From a bacterium (GTDB lineage Bacteria > 4484-113 > JAFGCY01), in assembly GCA_020849855.1 (NCBI GenBank), contig JADZFO010000027.1, forward strand, positions 66,585 to 130,584: a stretch of DNA of 64,000 nucleotides. The letters are read 5' to 3'. Made by a program: the position numbers and the translations under genes. The notes beneath the pieces are model-generated. The model made no database searches, had not been told where the DNA came from, and worked only from the letters and a program-made list of their open reading frames with translations. Below, piece after piece: positions 43,399 through 50,930 of the stretch. Every line of letters starts with the position of its first letter. The stretch's first letter is position 1.

Positions 43399-46197
43399 CT
43401 AATCAGCTTCAGCCTTTTGCTTTTTGCCTTTCGCCTTTTTTGGCTCCGGCTCCGCATTCTGCCTTGTGCCTTGTGCCTTCTGCCCTTCCGCCATGAAGTC
43501 CCGTGCCCTGTCCAGGCAGTCGCTGTACTTTCCGCGGTAGATCTGCGGGCCGGGCAGGCTGTCGATGAAGACCTGGCCATAGCTGCTGTTCACCGCGCGG
43601 CTGTCCAGCAGGAAGACGCAGCCGTGGTCCCGCCGCGAGCGGATCAGGCGCCCGAAGCCCTGCTTCAGCAGGGTCGCCGCCAGCGGCAGGCTGTAGCCCC
43701 GGAAGCTGTCGCCACCGCTCTCATCAATGGCGCGCTGGCGGCCGGCGTGGATGGGGTCCTTGAAGTTGGCGAAGGGCAGCTTGGCCAGTACCACGCAGCT
43801 CAGCGCGTCGCCCACTACGTCAAAGCCCTCCCAGAAGCTGCGGGTGGCCAGCAAAAGCTTGTCGCCGCTTTCCCGGAACTGGTCGGCCAGCTCCTGGCGC
43901 GAGCCGGAAAGGCCCTGCACCAGCAGCCGGCTGGCGTCCACAAAGGGCGTTATGGAGTCCGCGATCTGGTTCATGTCGCGGTAGGAGTTAAAAAGCACCA
44001 GGATGCCGCGGCTGAAGATCTTCTCCACGCCCAGCACCACATCCTCAAGCTGCTGCATATAGCGCTGGCGCTCGTGCCCCGTCGGCCCGGCCATGTCGCT
44101 GGCCACCAGCAGCAGGCTCTGGCTGGCATAGTCAAAGGGGCTGTCCAGGCTCAGCCACTGGGTCTGCCCGGCCAGCTCCTCGCTGAAGCCCAGGCTCTGC
44201 TTCATGTAATCAAAGCTGCCGGCCACGGTCAGGGTGGCGCTGGTCAGCACCACGCTTTCCTTCGCCGCCGCCAGGGCCTGGAAGACCGGCCCGGCCTGCA
44301 GCGGCGCGGTCTTGTATTCCCACTTCGGGTCCAGGCTGTCCGGCTCCACGTTGAACCAGGTAATGCTGCCGCTGTCCTCGGGCTTCCAGTTGTTCAGCGC
44401 GTGGTGGCAACTCAGCAGCTCCAGCTGCACGCTTTGCATGTCCATCTGCAGCTGCGCGTCCTCCAGGAACATGTCGCTGCTTTCGGTGCCGAAGAGGCCC
44501 TTGAGGTCGGTGGCCAGGGTCATCAGGCGCTCGACCAGCGCGGCCAGGCGTGCGGCCAGCTTGCCCAGCAGGCCCAGCATCGCGCTCTGGTCGGCCTCCG
44601 CCGTCGCCGGGCTGACCTGGCTCTGGAACTCGTCGCTGATCACGCCCTTAAGCTGCGCATGCTGCAGCAGGCGGATCACCTGCGCCCGGGCCTCGGCCAG
44701 CTGCTTCATCCAGTGCGGCAGCAGGCCGCTGTAGTTCTGGCAGCGGGTGAAGGTCTCCTTCAGGTTCTCGCCGATGCTCTCCGGGGCCAGCGCCAGACGC
44801 CGCCGCACATGGTCGTTGTCCAGTATCTCCAGCAGGCGGTTGCCCAGGTCAATCGGCAGGTGGTCGTTCACCTCCAGGGTGTTCTGGCCGGTGATAGCGC
44901 TCTCCAGGTTATGCGCCTCGTCAAAGACGATGTAGCTGCACTTGGTGGCCACATTGTCGCGGTCCTCATCCGCAGGGTTGAAGAGCGCGAAGACCAGGGC
45001 GTGGTTCGTGATGGCTATATGGCTGAGCAGCGCGCTGTCGCGCCGCCCGAAGAAGTGGCACTCGCCGCGGAATTCGCAGCGGTCGCCCAGGCAGGTCGAA
45101 TAGCCGCAGTCCACCGAGCGGCTCAGCTCAGCGCGCTCCAGCAGTTTCAGCTCCGCCGGCGCGGGCACGCTGTCCAGCTCGCCGTCCGGCTCCAGGCAGG
45201 CCCGGATCAGCAGGTGCAGCGCATACAAAAGGGCCGGTGTGCCGGCCTGCAGCAGGCGCGCGCGGCGGCGCTGGCTTTCGGCGGGGTTGCTCAGCCAGAG
45301 GTCCTGCAGGCGCTTAAGGCACAGGTAGTGCTCGCGGCCCTTCAGCAGGGTCACGCGCAGCTCCAGCATGTCCAGGATGCGGCGCAGTCGCGGCACATCC
45401 TGCTCCATCAGCTGGGTCTGCAGGTTGATCGTGTTGGTGCTGACGATGCCCAGTTTGCCCGTGCGCGCCGTCTGCACCGCCAGGGGCAGCAGATAGGCCA
45501 GGGACTTGCCCACGCCGGTGCCGGCCTCCACCACCAGCTTCTGCTTCTGCTCCAGGGCCTGCTCCACCGCCTGCACCATCTCCTGCTGCTGGGGCCGCTC
45601 CTCATACTCGTCAAAGGCCGTGCTGAGGGCCTTGCGCGCCGCGAAGACCTTCTCCAGCAGGTCCGGGGCCATCTCCTGGCGGCTCGGCGCTGCGGCCGCG
45701 GTCTTGCGCGGATAGAACTTGTTCATCTCCACATCGCCGCTGTGCGGCACCGACAGCACATCATGGCGCTGCTGCAGCTCGGCTTCCAGCCAGCCCAGGC
45801 GCCGCTGCTCCGTGGACTCCTGCACAAGGTAGCCAAGCTGCGCCAGCAGGTCGTCTGGTATCTGCTTCAGCCGCTCCCAGGCGCGCTCGCAGGCGCCCTG
45901 CAGCTTGAACAGGCTGTCGTGCGCGGCCTCGATGCCCAGCAGATAAAGCAGGTCATCAGCCATGCACAGGCTGCCCGCCGGCCCCGGCCAGGAAGCCACG
46001 ATGCTGCGCACGGACAGGCTGTCCCAGCCCGCCCGCGCCAGCACCAGTCTGTCGCGCTGGCTGTCAGGCACGGCCGCGATAAGCTCGCGGCTGTCCTTGA
46101 ACTCAGTGTCGAGCGGCGGCTCCCCATCGCGAAGCTGGCGCAGCTCGCCGCGCACGTCGCGCGAGTTGTTCAGCAGGACCAGCAGACGGTGGGGCAC
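43399..46197 (-). CDS. dinG: DinG/XPD-type iron-sulfur DNA helicase
   Basis: A superfamily-2 5'-3' helicase of about 932 residues. Walker A EAGTGVGKS (about 224), four Cys for a 4Fe-4S cluster (CGYSTCLGDRCEFRGEC, about 360-378), DEAH box FDEAHNLES (about 425), and motif VI-like LLKQGFGRLIRSRRDHG. The first 200 residues are not a DnaQ exonuclease and have no recognised family. GTG 46197 is 6 nt after TACAAT (46204-46209 on the minus strand), so I start there rather than in the repeat upstream. The last 28 residues (rich in Lys, Ala, Gln) are encoded by a copy of the AAGGC-type repeat also seen at 55670-55980. Confidence 0.88.
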   Translation of the reverse strand: MPHRLLVLLNNSRDVRGELRQLRDGEPPLDTEFKDSRELIAAVPDSQRDRLVLARAGWDSLSVRSIVASWPGPAGSLCMADDLLYLLGIEAAHDSLFKLQGACERAWERLKQIPDDLLAQLGYLVQESTEQRRLGWLEAELQQRHDVLSVPHSGDVEMNKFYPRKTAAAAPSRQEMAPDLLEKVFAARKALSTAFDEYEERPQQQEMVQAVEQALEQKQKLVVEAGTGVGKSLAYLLPLAVQTARTGKLGIVSTNTINLQTQLMEQDVPRLRRILDMLELRVTLLKGREHYLCLKRLQDLWLSNPAESQRRRARLLQAGTPALLYALHLLIRACLEPDGELDSVPAPAELKLLERAELSRSVDCGYSTCLGDRCEFRGECHFFGRRDSALLSHIAITNHALVFALFNPADEDRDNVATKCSYIVFDEAHNLESAITGQNTLEVNDHLPIDLGNRLLEILDNDHVRRRLALAPESIGENLKETFTRCQNYSGLLPHWMKQLAEARAQVIRLLQHAQLKGVISDEFQSQVSPATAEADQSAMLGLLGKLAARLAALVERLMTLATDLKGLFGTESSDMFLEDAQLQMDMQSVQLELLSCHHALNNWKPEDSGSITWFNVEPDSLDPKWEYKTAPLQAGPVFQALAAAKESVVLTSATLTVAGSFDYMKQSLGFSEELAGQTQWLSLDSPFDYASQSLLLVASDMAGPTGHERQRYMQQLEDVVLGVEKIFSRGILVLFNSYRDMNQIADSITPFVDASRLLVQGLSGSRQELADQFRESGDKLLLATRSFWEGFDVVGDALSCVVLAKLPFANFKDPIHAGRQRAIDESGGDSFRGYSLPLAATLLKQGFGRLIRSRRDHGCVFLLDSRAVNSSYGQVFIDSLPGPQIYRGKYSDCLDRARDFMAEGQKAQGTRQNAEPEPKKAKGKKQKAEAD

Positions 46198-46203
46198 GCA
46201 GGG

Positions 46204-46209
46204 ATTGTA
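46204..46209 (-). promoter_or_regulatory. -10 box adjacent to dinG start
   Basis: TACAAT (minus strand) lies 6 nt before GTG 46197, implying a leaderless dinG message. Confidence 0.55.
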
Positions 46210-46240
46210 GGTCTTGCGGCGAAAGTACTTAACAAGCCTT

Positions 46241-46374
46241 GTAGCAGCGCGGCCCCGTCCGCGTGTCGAGTCAACGAGTAGCAGCGTGGCCCCGTCCGCG
46301 CGTCGAGTCAACGAGTAGCAGCGCGGCTCTGCCCGCGCGTCTAGTAAAGCAGCGTGGCCCTGTCCGCGCGTTTT
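46241..46374. repeat. Tandem 37-bp repeat array
   Basis: Two near-identical 37-bp units (46241-46277, 46278-46314), starting GTAGCAGCG and ending GAGTCAACGA, are followed by two shorter, diverged units (46315-46348, 46349-46374). The core GCGCGGCCCTGTCCGCGC-like palindrome also occurs singly at 60983-61007. There are no unique spacers, so it is not a CRISPR array. It fills the gap between dinG and the small membrane protein genes. Confidence 0.85.
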
Positions 46375-46404
46375 CTCTACGCTGAAGGCAAGTTAGCAAG
46401 TGCG

Positions 46405-46433
46405 TTGCGCGGCGACCGTTTGCGCGTTATGAT
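46405..46433 (+). promoter_or_regulatory. Promoter of the small membrane protein genes
   Basis: TTGCGC (46405-46410), a 17-bp spacer and TATGAT (46428-46433). The GTG at 46441 is 7 nt further, so the transcript would be leaderless. Confidence 0.6.
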
Positions 46434-46440
46434 CTTGGCC

Positions 46441-46773
46441 GTGATGTTCAGTGCCACAGAAGGCTGGGCAAGACTGATCGGCTGGCTGATTACAGAGATC
46501 CTTTTCAGCCGCGCCGGCCTCTGGCTGCTGCTGAGCGGCATCTGCGGCGTCGGCACCTACTACGGGGGCCGCGCCTTTGACACCGCCGGTGGTGGCAGTG
46601 GCTTGCTGGCCTGGATTCTGGGTGCAGCCGGCTTGATCGGTGCACTTTTCCTGTTCCACTGGCTGCTGAATATTGGCGCCTATCAGCGCTTCGAAGGCGA
46701 CATGACGGTTGCCGAGCTTGAGGACGACGCCGGCCTGTCCCTGCACGAGCGCTTTCTGCGCCGGGGCCGCTAA
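46441..46773 (+). CDS. Small membrane protein A of a tandem set
   Basis: A 110-residue predicted inner-membrane protein with two helices (AGLWLLLSGICGVGTYYGG and LLAWILGAAGLIGALFLFHWLL) and a short cytosolic tail ending LHERFLRRGR. The GGRAFD segment after the first helix parallels the G...D...G pattern of the next two proteins. The GTG start is set by the promoter 7 nt upstream; longer frames upstream are translated repeat DNA. First of three consecutive small membrane protein genes. Family not recognised with confidence. Confidence 0.7.
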   Translation: MMFSATEGWARLIGWLITEILFSRAGLWLLLSGICGVGTYYGGRAFDTAGGGSGLLAWILGAAGLIGALFLFHWLLNIGAYQRFEGDMTVAELEDDAGLSLHERFLRRGR

Positions 46774-46775
46774 GC

Positions 46776-47021
46776 ATGCATTGGCTTGAGTTCCTGAGCT
46801 TCCTTGACCCCGCATGCTGCATGATTGATGGAACAGTCACCTTGTTCTTGATCCTGGGCGCAGCCGGTGCGGTCGGCGGCTACTTCCTCGGCGCCTGGAT
46901 CGATGCGAAACTAGGCACCGACTACCTTCGCTGGATCTGTCTGGCAATCGGCGGAGTCCTCGGCATCCTGCTGGCCTACTGGATCATGCGCCGCAACGCT
47001 GAATCGCGGGACTGGAGTTGA
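46776..47021 (+). CDS. Small AtpZ-like membrane protein B
   Basis: An 81-residue two-helix membrane protein. GGYFLGAWIDAKLGTDY between the helices followed by GGVLGILLAYWIMRR resembles the AtpZ/AtpI-type pattern (Gly-rich helix, LD, GT, second Gly-rich helix, basic end), small proteins linked to F-ATPase assembly or Mg transport. No ATP synthase gene is nearby, so the likeness is structural only. It starts 2 bp after the stop of protein A, which implies coupling. Confidence 0.65.
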   Translation: MHWLEFLSFLDPACCMIDGTVTLFLILGAAGAVGGYFLGAWIDAKLGTDYLRWICLAIGGVLGILLAYWIMRRNAESRDWS

Positions 47022-47022
47022 A

Positions 47023-47265
47023 ATGGACTGGCTCAACGCTGGCTGCTGCCTGCTCGATCTGGCGAACAACTGGTGGCTGGTCCTCATTATCAGCCTGACC
47101 GTCGCTGGCGGCTGGGGTGGCTGGTCTCTCGGCGTACGTCTGGATGCCAACTGGGGCACGGAGTTCATGGCCCCGCTGCTGGCTGTTCTTGGCGCAGTCT
47201 GCGGTTTCGTTATAAGCCTTCTTCTGCTCAGTCGTGGCCAGTTTCGCTCTGACCGTGAGCCCTGA
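47023..47265 (+). CDS. Small AtpZ-like membrane protein C
   Basis: An 80-residue two-helix membrane protein, apparently a paralogue of protein B: GGWGGWSLGVRLDANWGTEF matches GGYFLGAWIDAKLGTDY in layout, and AVLGAVCGFVISLLLLSRG forms the second helix. Both begin with a Cys-rich N-terminus (NAGCCLLD here, PACCMID in B). GGAG at 47013-47016 precedes ATG 47023. Last of the set; etfBA follows after 156 bp. Confidence 0.65.
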   Translation: MDWLNAGCCLLDLANNWWLVLIISLTVAGGWGGWSLGVRLDANWGTEFMAPLLAVLGAVCGFVISLLLLSRGQFRSDREP

Positions 47266-47421
47266 TGCCGCTGTGAGTTGCCCGCGCCGCCAACTGCAGC
47301 CGCGCGCTGGATCGGCACCGCCTTTGCTACAATTCTGCTCCGCCGCCCGGGGCTTTGGCGCATCCAACCCAGACCCAGTTTCCGCTTTGCCACGCGCGCC
47401 CGGCGGCCATGAGGAGCAGCA

Positions 47422-48207
47422 ATGAAGATCGCAGTGATCGTCAAGGAAGTACCGGATACCGAGGCCGTCATCAGCCTGAAGGACGGCAAGCCAGACCTCA
47501 GCGGCGTCAAATGGATCGTCAACCCCTATGACGAGTACGCCGTCGAGGAAGCCGTGCGCACGGCGGAGAACAAGCCCGGCACCAGCACGGTCGCCGTCAT
47601 GGTCGGCAACGCGAACAGCCGCACCAACCTGATCGACGTGCTGGCCCTGGGCATCGACGAGGCCGTCCTGATCGCCGACCCGGCCCTGGAGGGCAGCAGC
47701 CCCCTGGCCATCGCCAAGGCCCTGGCCGCCGCGGTCAAGCCCCTGGGCGCGGATGTGATCCTCGCCGGCCGCCAGGGCGTGGACTACGACTGGGGCATCA
47801 CCGGCATCGCCCTGGCCCAGCTCCTGGACATCGCGCATGTCGGCATTGTCAGCAAGCTGGAGCTCGGCGAGGGCAGCTTCAGGGCGGAAAGCGAGGGCGA
47901 TGAGGGCAAGCTGGTCACCGAGGGGGCCCTGCCCGCCGTCTTCACCACTGACAAGGGCATCAACGAGCCGCGCTATAAGAACCTCAAGGGAATCATGGCG
48001 GCAAAGAAGAAGACCATCACCGAGCACAGCCTGTCCAGCCTGGGCCTCAGCGCCGGCGATTTCGGTGTTGCGGCGGCCGGCGTCGAGCTGGTCGGCGCTG
48101 CAGAGCCGCCAAAGCGCCAGGGCGGCCGGATCATCGAGGGTGACACAGCGGAAGCCAAGGTGGCCAACCTGGTAAAGCTGCTGCGGGAAGAAGCCAAGGT
48201 CCTGTAG
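47422..48207 (+). CDS. etfB: Electron transfer flavoprotein beta subunit
   Basis: A 261-residue EtfB, which with EtfA carries electrons from acyl-CoA or related dehydrogenases to the membrane quinone pool. Family features: MKIAVIVKEVPDTEA, WIVNPYDEYAVEEAVR, ILAGRQGVDYDWG and the recognition-loop region EPRYKNLKGIMAAKKK. GAGGAG upstream fits ATG 47422, and TACAAT (47328-47333) may be its -10. etfA follows after 137 bp that include a pair of palindromic repeats. Confidence 0.93.
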   Translation: MKIAVIVKEVPDTEAVISLKDGKPDLSGVKWIVNPYDEYAVEEAVRTAENKPGTSTVAVMVGNANSRTNLIDVLALGIDEAVLIADPALEGSSPLAIAKALAAAVKPLGADVILAGRQGVDYDWGITGIALAQLLDIAHVGIVSKLELGEGSFRAESEGDEGKLVTEGALPAVFTTDKGINEPRYKNLKGIMAAKKKTITEHSLSSLGLSAGDFGVAAAGVELVGAAEPPKRQGGRIIEGDTAEAKVANLVKLLREEAKVL

Positions 48208-48211
48208 GACT

Positions 48212-48329
48212 GCGGGTCTTGACCCGCCTTCCTTGTGGCGCGCGGGTCTGGCCTCGCCCTGATGAAGAAGCTGGCCTTTGTATGCAGAGCTATGTTTGAA
48301 TCAGAAGAAGTTGGCGGGTCAAGACCCGC
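48212..48329. repeat. Paired palindromes between etfB and etfA
   Basis: GCGGGTC-TT-GACCCGC (48212-48227) and its inverse-centred copy GCGGGTC-AA-GACCCGC (48314-48329) flank an 86-bp segment. The two units are also complementary to each other, so the whole can fold into a long hairpin. Typical of dispersed extragenic palindromes; it splits an otherwise tight gene pair. Confidence 0.8.
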
Positions 48330-48344
48330 CCCTACGAGGAAGAA

Positions 48345-49301
48345 ATGACCAAGATCCTGATCGTCGGTGAGTTCAGTAACGGCAAGCTCAAGGGCTCCGC
48401 CGCCGAGCTGCTGGCCGCGGCCCGCGCCATTGACCCCGCCGCGGAGATCCACGGCGCCCTGCTGGGCGCCGGCTCCGGCGCTGCGGCCCAGGGCTTCGCG
48501 GCCTATGGCGTGGCCACGGTGCATGCGCTGGACGGCTCGCTGCCGAGCTACAGCTCCGACGGCTTCGCCGCCGCGCTGGCCCCGGCCCTGGCCGGCTATG
48601 ACTACGTCCTGCTGCAGCAGAGCTTCTTTGGCCGCGACCTCGGCGCGCGCCTGGCGGCGGCCACCGGCGCGGCCTGGCTCAGCGATGTGACCGCGGTCGA
48701 GGCCGGCCCCGTCTTCGTCAAGCCGCTTTACGCCGGCAAGGTCATCAGCCGCATGCGCTTCTCAGCCGCCGGCCTGAAGATCGTCACCGTCCGGCCCAAG
48801 GTCTTCATGCCGGCCAGCGCGGATGCCAGCGCCAGCGTCAGCGTGAACTCGCTGGCGGAGTCCCAGGGCTACAAGAGCAAGGTCACCAGCGTTGAGGCCA
48901 AGGCCGAGGGCCAGATTGACCTCAAGGAAGCCGACATCATCATCTCCGGCGGCCGCGGCGTCGGCGGGCCCGAGGGCTTCGCGCCCCTGCGCGATTTCGC
49001 CGGCGCAGTCGGCGCGGCGCTGGGCGCCAGCCGCGCGGCGGTGGACAGCGGCTGGATCGGCCACAGCCATCAGGTGGGCCAGACCGGCAAGACCGTCAAC
49101 CCCAAGCTCTATATCGCCTGCGGCATCAGCGGCGCGATCCAGCACCTGGCGGGCATGCAGACCTCCGGCGTTATCGTGGCGATCAACAACAACGAGAACG
49201 CCCCGCTGATGAAGATCGCGGACTATGCCCTGGTGGGCGACCTCTTCCAGATCGTGCCGGAGCTGCAGAAGCAGATCCTGGCTCTGCGTGCGCAGGGTTA
49301 G
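48345..49301 (+). CDS. etfA: Electron transfer flavoprotein alpha subunit
   Basis: A 318-residue EtfA, the FAD-binding partner of EtfB. Visible are the N-terminal domain MTKILIVGEFSNGKL, SGGRGVGGPEGF (start of the FAD domain) and GQTGKTVNPKLYIACG, GAIQHLAGM, INNNENAPLMKIADYALVGD (FAD-binding core). GAGGAAG precedes the ATG. Together with the crotonase gene it suggests fatty- or amino-acid oxidation. Confidence 0.94.
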   Translation: MTKILIVGEFSNGKLKGSAAELLAAARAIDPAAEIHGALLGAGSGAAAQGFAAYGVATVHALDGSLPSYSSDGFAAALAPALAGYDYVLLQQSFFGRDLGARLAAATGAAWLSDVTAVEAGPVFVKPLYAGKVISRMRFSAAGLKIVTVRPKVFMPASADASASVSVNSLAESQGYKSKVTSVEAKAEGQIDLKEADIIISGGRGVGGPEGFAPLRDFAGAVGAALGASRAAVDSGWIGHSHQVGQTGKTVNPKLYIACGISGAIQHLAGMQTSGVIVAINNNENAPLMKIADYALVGDLFQIVPELQKQILALRAQG

Positions 49302-49327
49302 GCTGGTTCTGTTAAACTGTGGATGCC

Positions 49328-49543
49328 ATGCTGGAACTGCAGTTTGAAGTAGTGCTCGATGAAGAAGGTAACTACTGCGCCCACGCCCCCGTGGAGAACG
49401 GAGAGCTTTTCACGGATGCGCGTGACCTGGACGGTCTGCTCGTCATGGTCAAGGATGTTATTGCGCTCTACCAGGAAGAGGCAGGCGTGACCGTTGCAGC
49501 CTTCAGCTTCCACTTTGGCTCCCAGAAGGGTATCGCGGCCTAA
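49328..49543 (+). CDS. hicB: HicB-like antitoxin
   Basis: A 71-residue protein with the HicB fold pattern: a beta strand LELQFEVVLDEEGNYCAHAPV followed by a helix DLDGLLVMVKDVIALYQEEAG. HicB proteins bind and neutralise HicA and repress their own promoter. ATG 49328 lies 9 nt after TAAACT (49313-49318); an in-frame GTG at 49319 is the alternative. The toxin gene follows 11 bp downstream and appears frameshifted. Confidence 0.75.
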   Translation: MLELQFEVVLDEEGNYCAHAPVENGELFTDARDLDGLLVMVKDVIALYQEEAGVTVAAFSFHFGSQKGIAA

Positions 49544-49554
49544 GCACCAAGCGT

Positions 49555-49790
49555 GTGCCAAAAGACATCAACTCAGATGATCTGGTCAAAAAGCTTGAGA
49601 TCCTTGGCTACAGATTCGTTAGGCAGCGAGGCAGCCATATGACGCTGCAGACAGAAGTCAATGGAAGCTATGCACTGCGTATTCCGATCATAACCCTGTG
49701 GCGCCAGGTACCTTGCGCAGGATACTACAGGCAGCGGCCAGACACGCCTCTATGAGTGACGAAGAACTATTGAGGCTCCTGGGACTGTGA
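49555..49790 (+). pseudogene. hicA: HicA toxin gene with a single-base frameshift
   Basis: The start (GTG 49555) reads DDLVKKLEILGYRFVRQRGSHMTL, the HicA motif with the catalytic His in GSHMTL. After YALRIP the frame fails; one base later the other frame continues HNPVAPGTLRRILQAAARH and ends DEELLRLLGL, exactly the expected HicA C-terminus (normally IPNHNP...GTL). A one-base deletion at 49687-49688 (AAT to AT) explains it. As written, the toxin has a wrong C-terminal tail. It may be real inactivation or a sequencing error. Confidence 0.75.
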
Positions 49791-49865
49791 GTGACAGCTG
49801 CCTGCCAAGCACCTGTGGCCCAAGCAGGTACATACAAGCTTGCACCTGCATTGAGGCGCACAGGG

Positions 49866-50906
49866 TTAGTCTTCCAGGCTCACCACAATCTGCGTCTGGC
49901 CCAGGGTGATCACATCCCCGGCCGCCAGCGGATGCGGCTGGTGCGGGCTCAGCCGCTCCTCGTTCACCAGCGTGCCATTGGTGCTGCCAAGGTCAGTGAT
50001 GCTCAGGGCGTCGGCGCTGGCATCGAACTGGCCGTGCAGGCTGGAGACATAGCTGTCGCCAACCACCAGCTCAGCCTTCTCGGCCTTGCGCCCGAAGGTG
50101 GTGCTGCCATACTTCAGGCGCTGCGGCGCGCCCTCGGCGAACTGCAGGCCCCATTCAGACAGCTCAGCACTGCCGGCCTCGGCTTCAGCCTGCGCCGGCG
50201 CGCCCCCATCAACAGCCGTCTCGTCAGTTACGGCGTCCGTCGGCGCGGCTGCATCAGAACTCAGGCTCTGGGTCGCATCCGGCCCGGCGCTGTCATCCTC
50301 AAGCAGGGGCGGGGCGGGGCTGATCTCCAGCGGGGCAGTCTCCGCGCCGGCCGCTTTGTCGTTGCGGTGCAGGGTCAGCACCGTGCCGCCAACCTTCAAC
50401 TTTTCGCCATGCGACAGCGGCATGGCGATGCCCGCCGCAAGCTGCGCTTCCTCAATGAAGGTGCCGTTGCTGGAGCCCAGGTCCTCCACCATCACGCTGT
50501 CGGCGCTGACTACAAAGCGCGCATGACGCCGCGAGGCGAAGCTGTCGTTAAGCTGGATGTCCACCTCGCCGCGGCCGATCACCGTCTCCCCCAGCGCCAG
50601 GCCGAACTGCTGGCCGTGCGCGTTCTCCAGGAAGTAGGGCGCCAGGGCGGGGTCCGCGCCGGAACGCAGCTGGGCCGAGCCCTCCGCGGGGGCCGTTGCC
50701 GTGCTGGCCGGGGCAGCAGCGGTGCCAGCCGCCGGGCCTGCGGCCCAGGTGCCGCGCTGATAACCGCAGCGCGGGCAGAACTGCTCGCCGCTGGGGATCT
50801 GCGTGCTGCAGGCTGGGCAGGCTTCCGCGGCGCTCGCCAGCGCGGCGTCCATCGGATAGGCCTGTGTCCCTTCGCGGTTGATCACTGCGGTTGCATCGTT
50901 ATTCAT
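49866..50906 (-). CDS. Zinc-ribbon protein with two FHA domains
   Basis: A 346-residue protein, probably cytosolic. An N-terminal zinc ribbon (CPACSTQIPSGEQFCPRCG) is followed by an Ala/Thr-rich linker. The first FHA domain (about 98-180) has GRGEVDIQLND, SRRHARF and SSNGTFIEE; the second (about 265-340) has FGRKAEKAELVV, SSLHGQF and GSTNGTLVNEE. FHA domains bind phosphothreonine, so it should read out Ser/Thr kinase signals; no kinase is encoded here. AGGAG precedes ATG 50906. It follows surE with a 24-bp gap, same strand. Confidence 0.9.
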   Translation of the reverse strand: MNNDATAVINREGTQAYPMDAALASAAEACPACSTQIPSGEQFCPRCGYQRGTWAAGPAAGTAAAPASTATAPAEGSAQLRSGADPALAPYFLENAHGQQFGLALGETVIGRGEVDIQLNDSFASRRHARFVVSADSVMVEDLGSSNGTFIEEAQLAAGIAMPLSHGEKLKVGGTVLTLHRNDKAAGAETAPLEISPAPPLLEDDSAGPDATQSLSSDAAAPTDAVTDETAVDGGAPAQAEAEAGSAELSEWGLQFAEGAPQRLKYGSTTFGRKAEKAELVVGDSYVSSLHGQFDASADALSITDLGSTNGTLVNEERLSPHQPHPLAAGDVITLGQTQIVVSLED

Positions 50907-50930
50907 CTCTGCTCCTGCAAACTGGGCGCA

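Noticed and set aside
46241..46374. CRISPR array
   Set aside because: Units abut each other with no unique spacers and no cas genes occur in the window.
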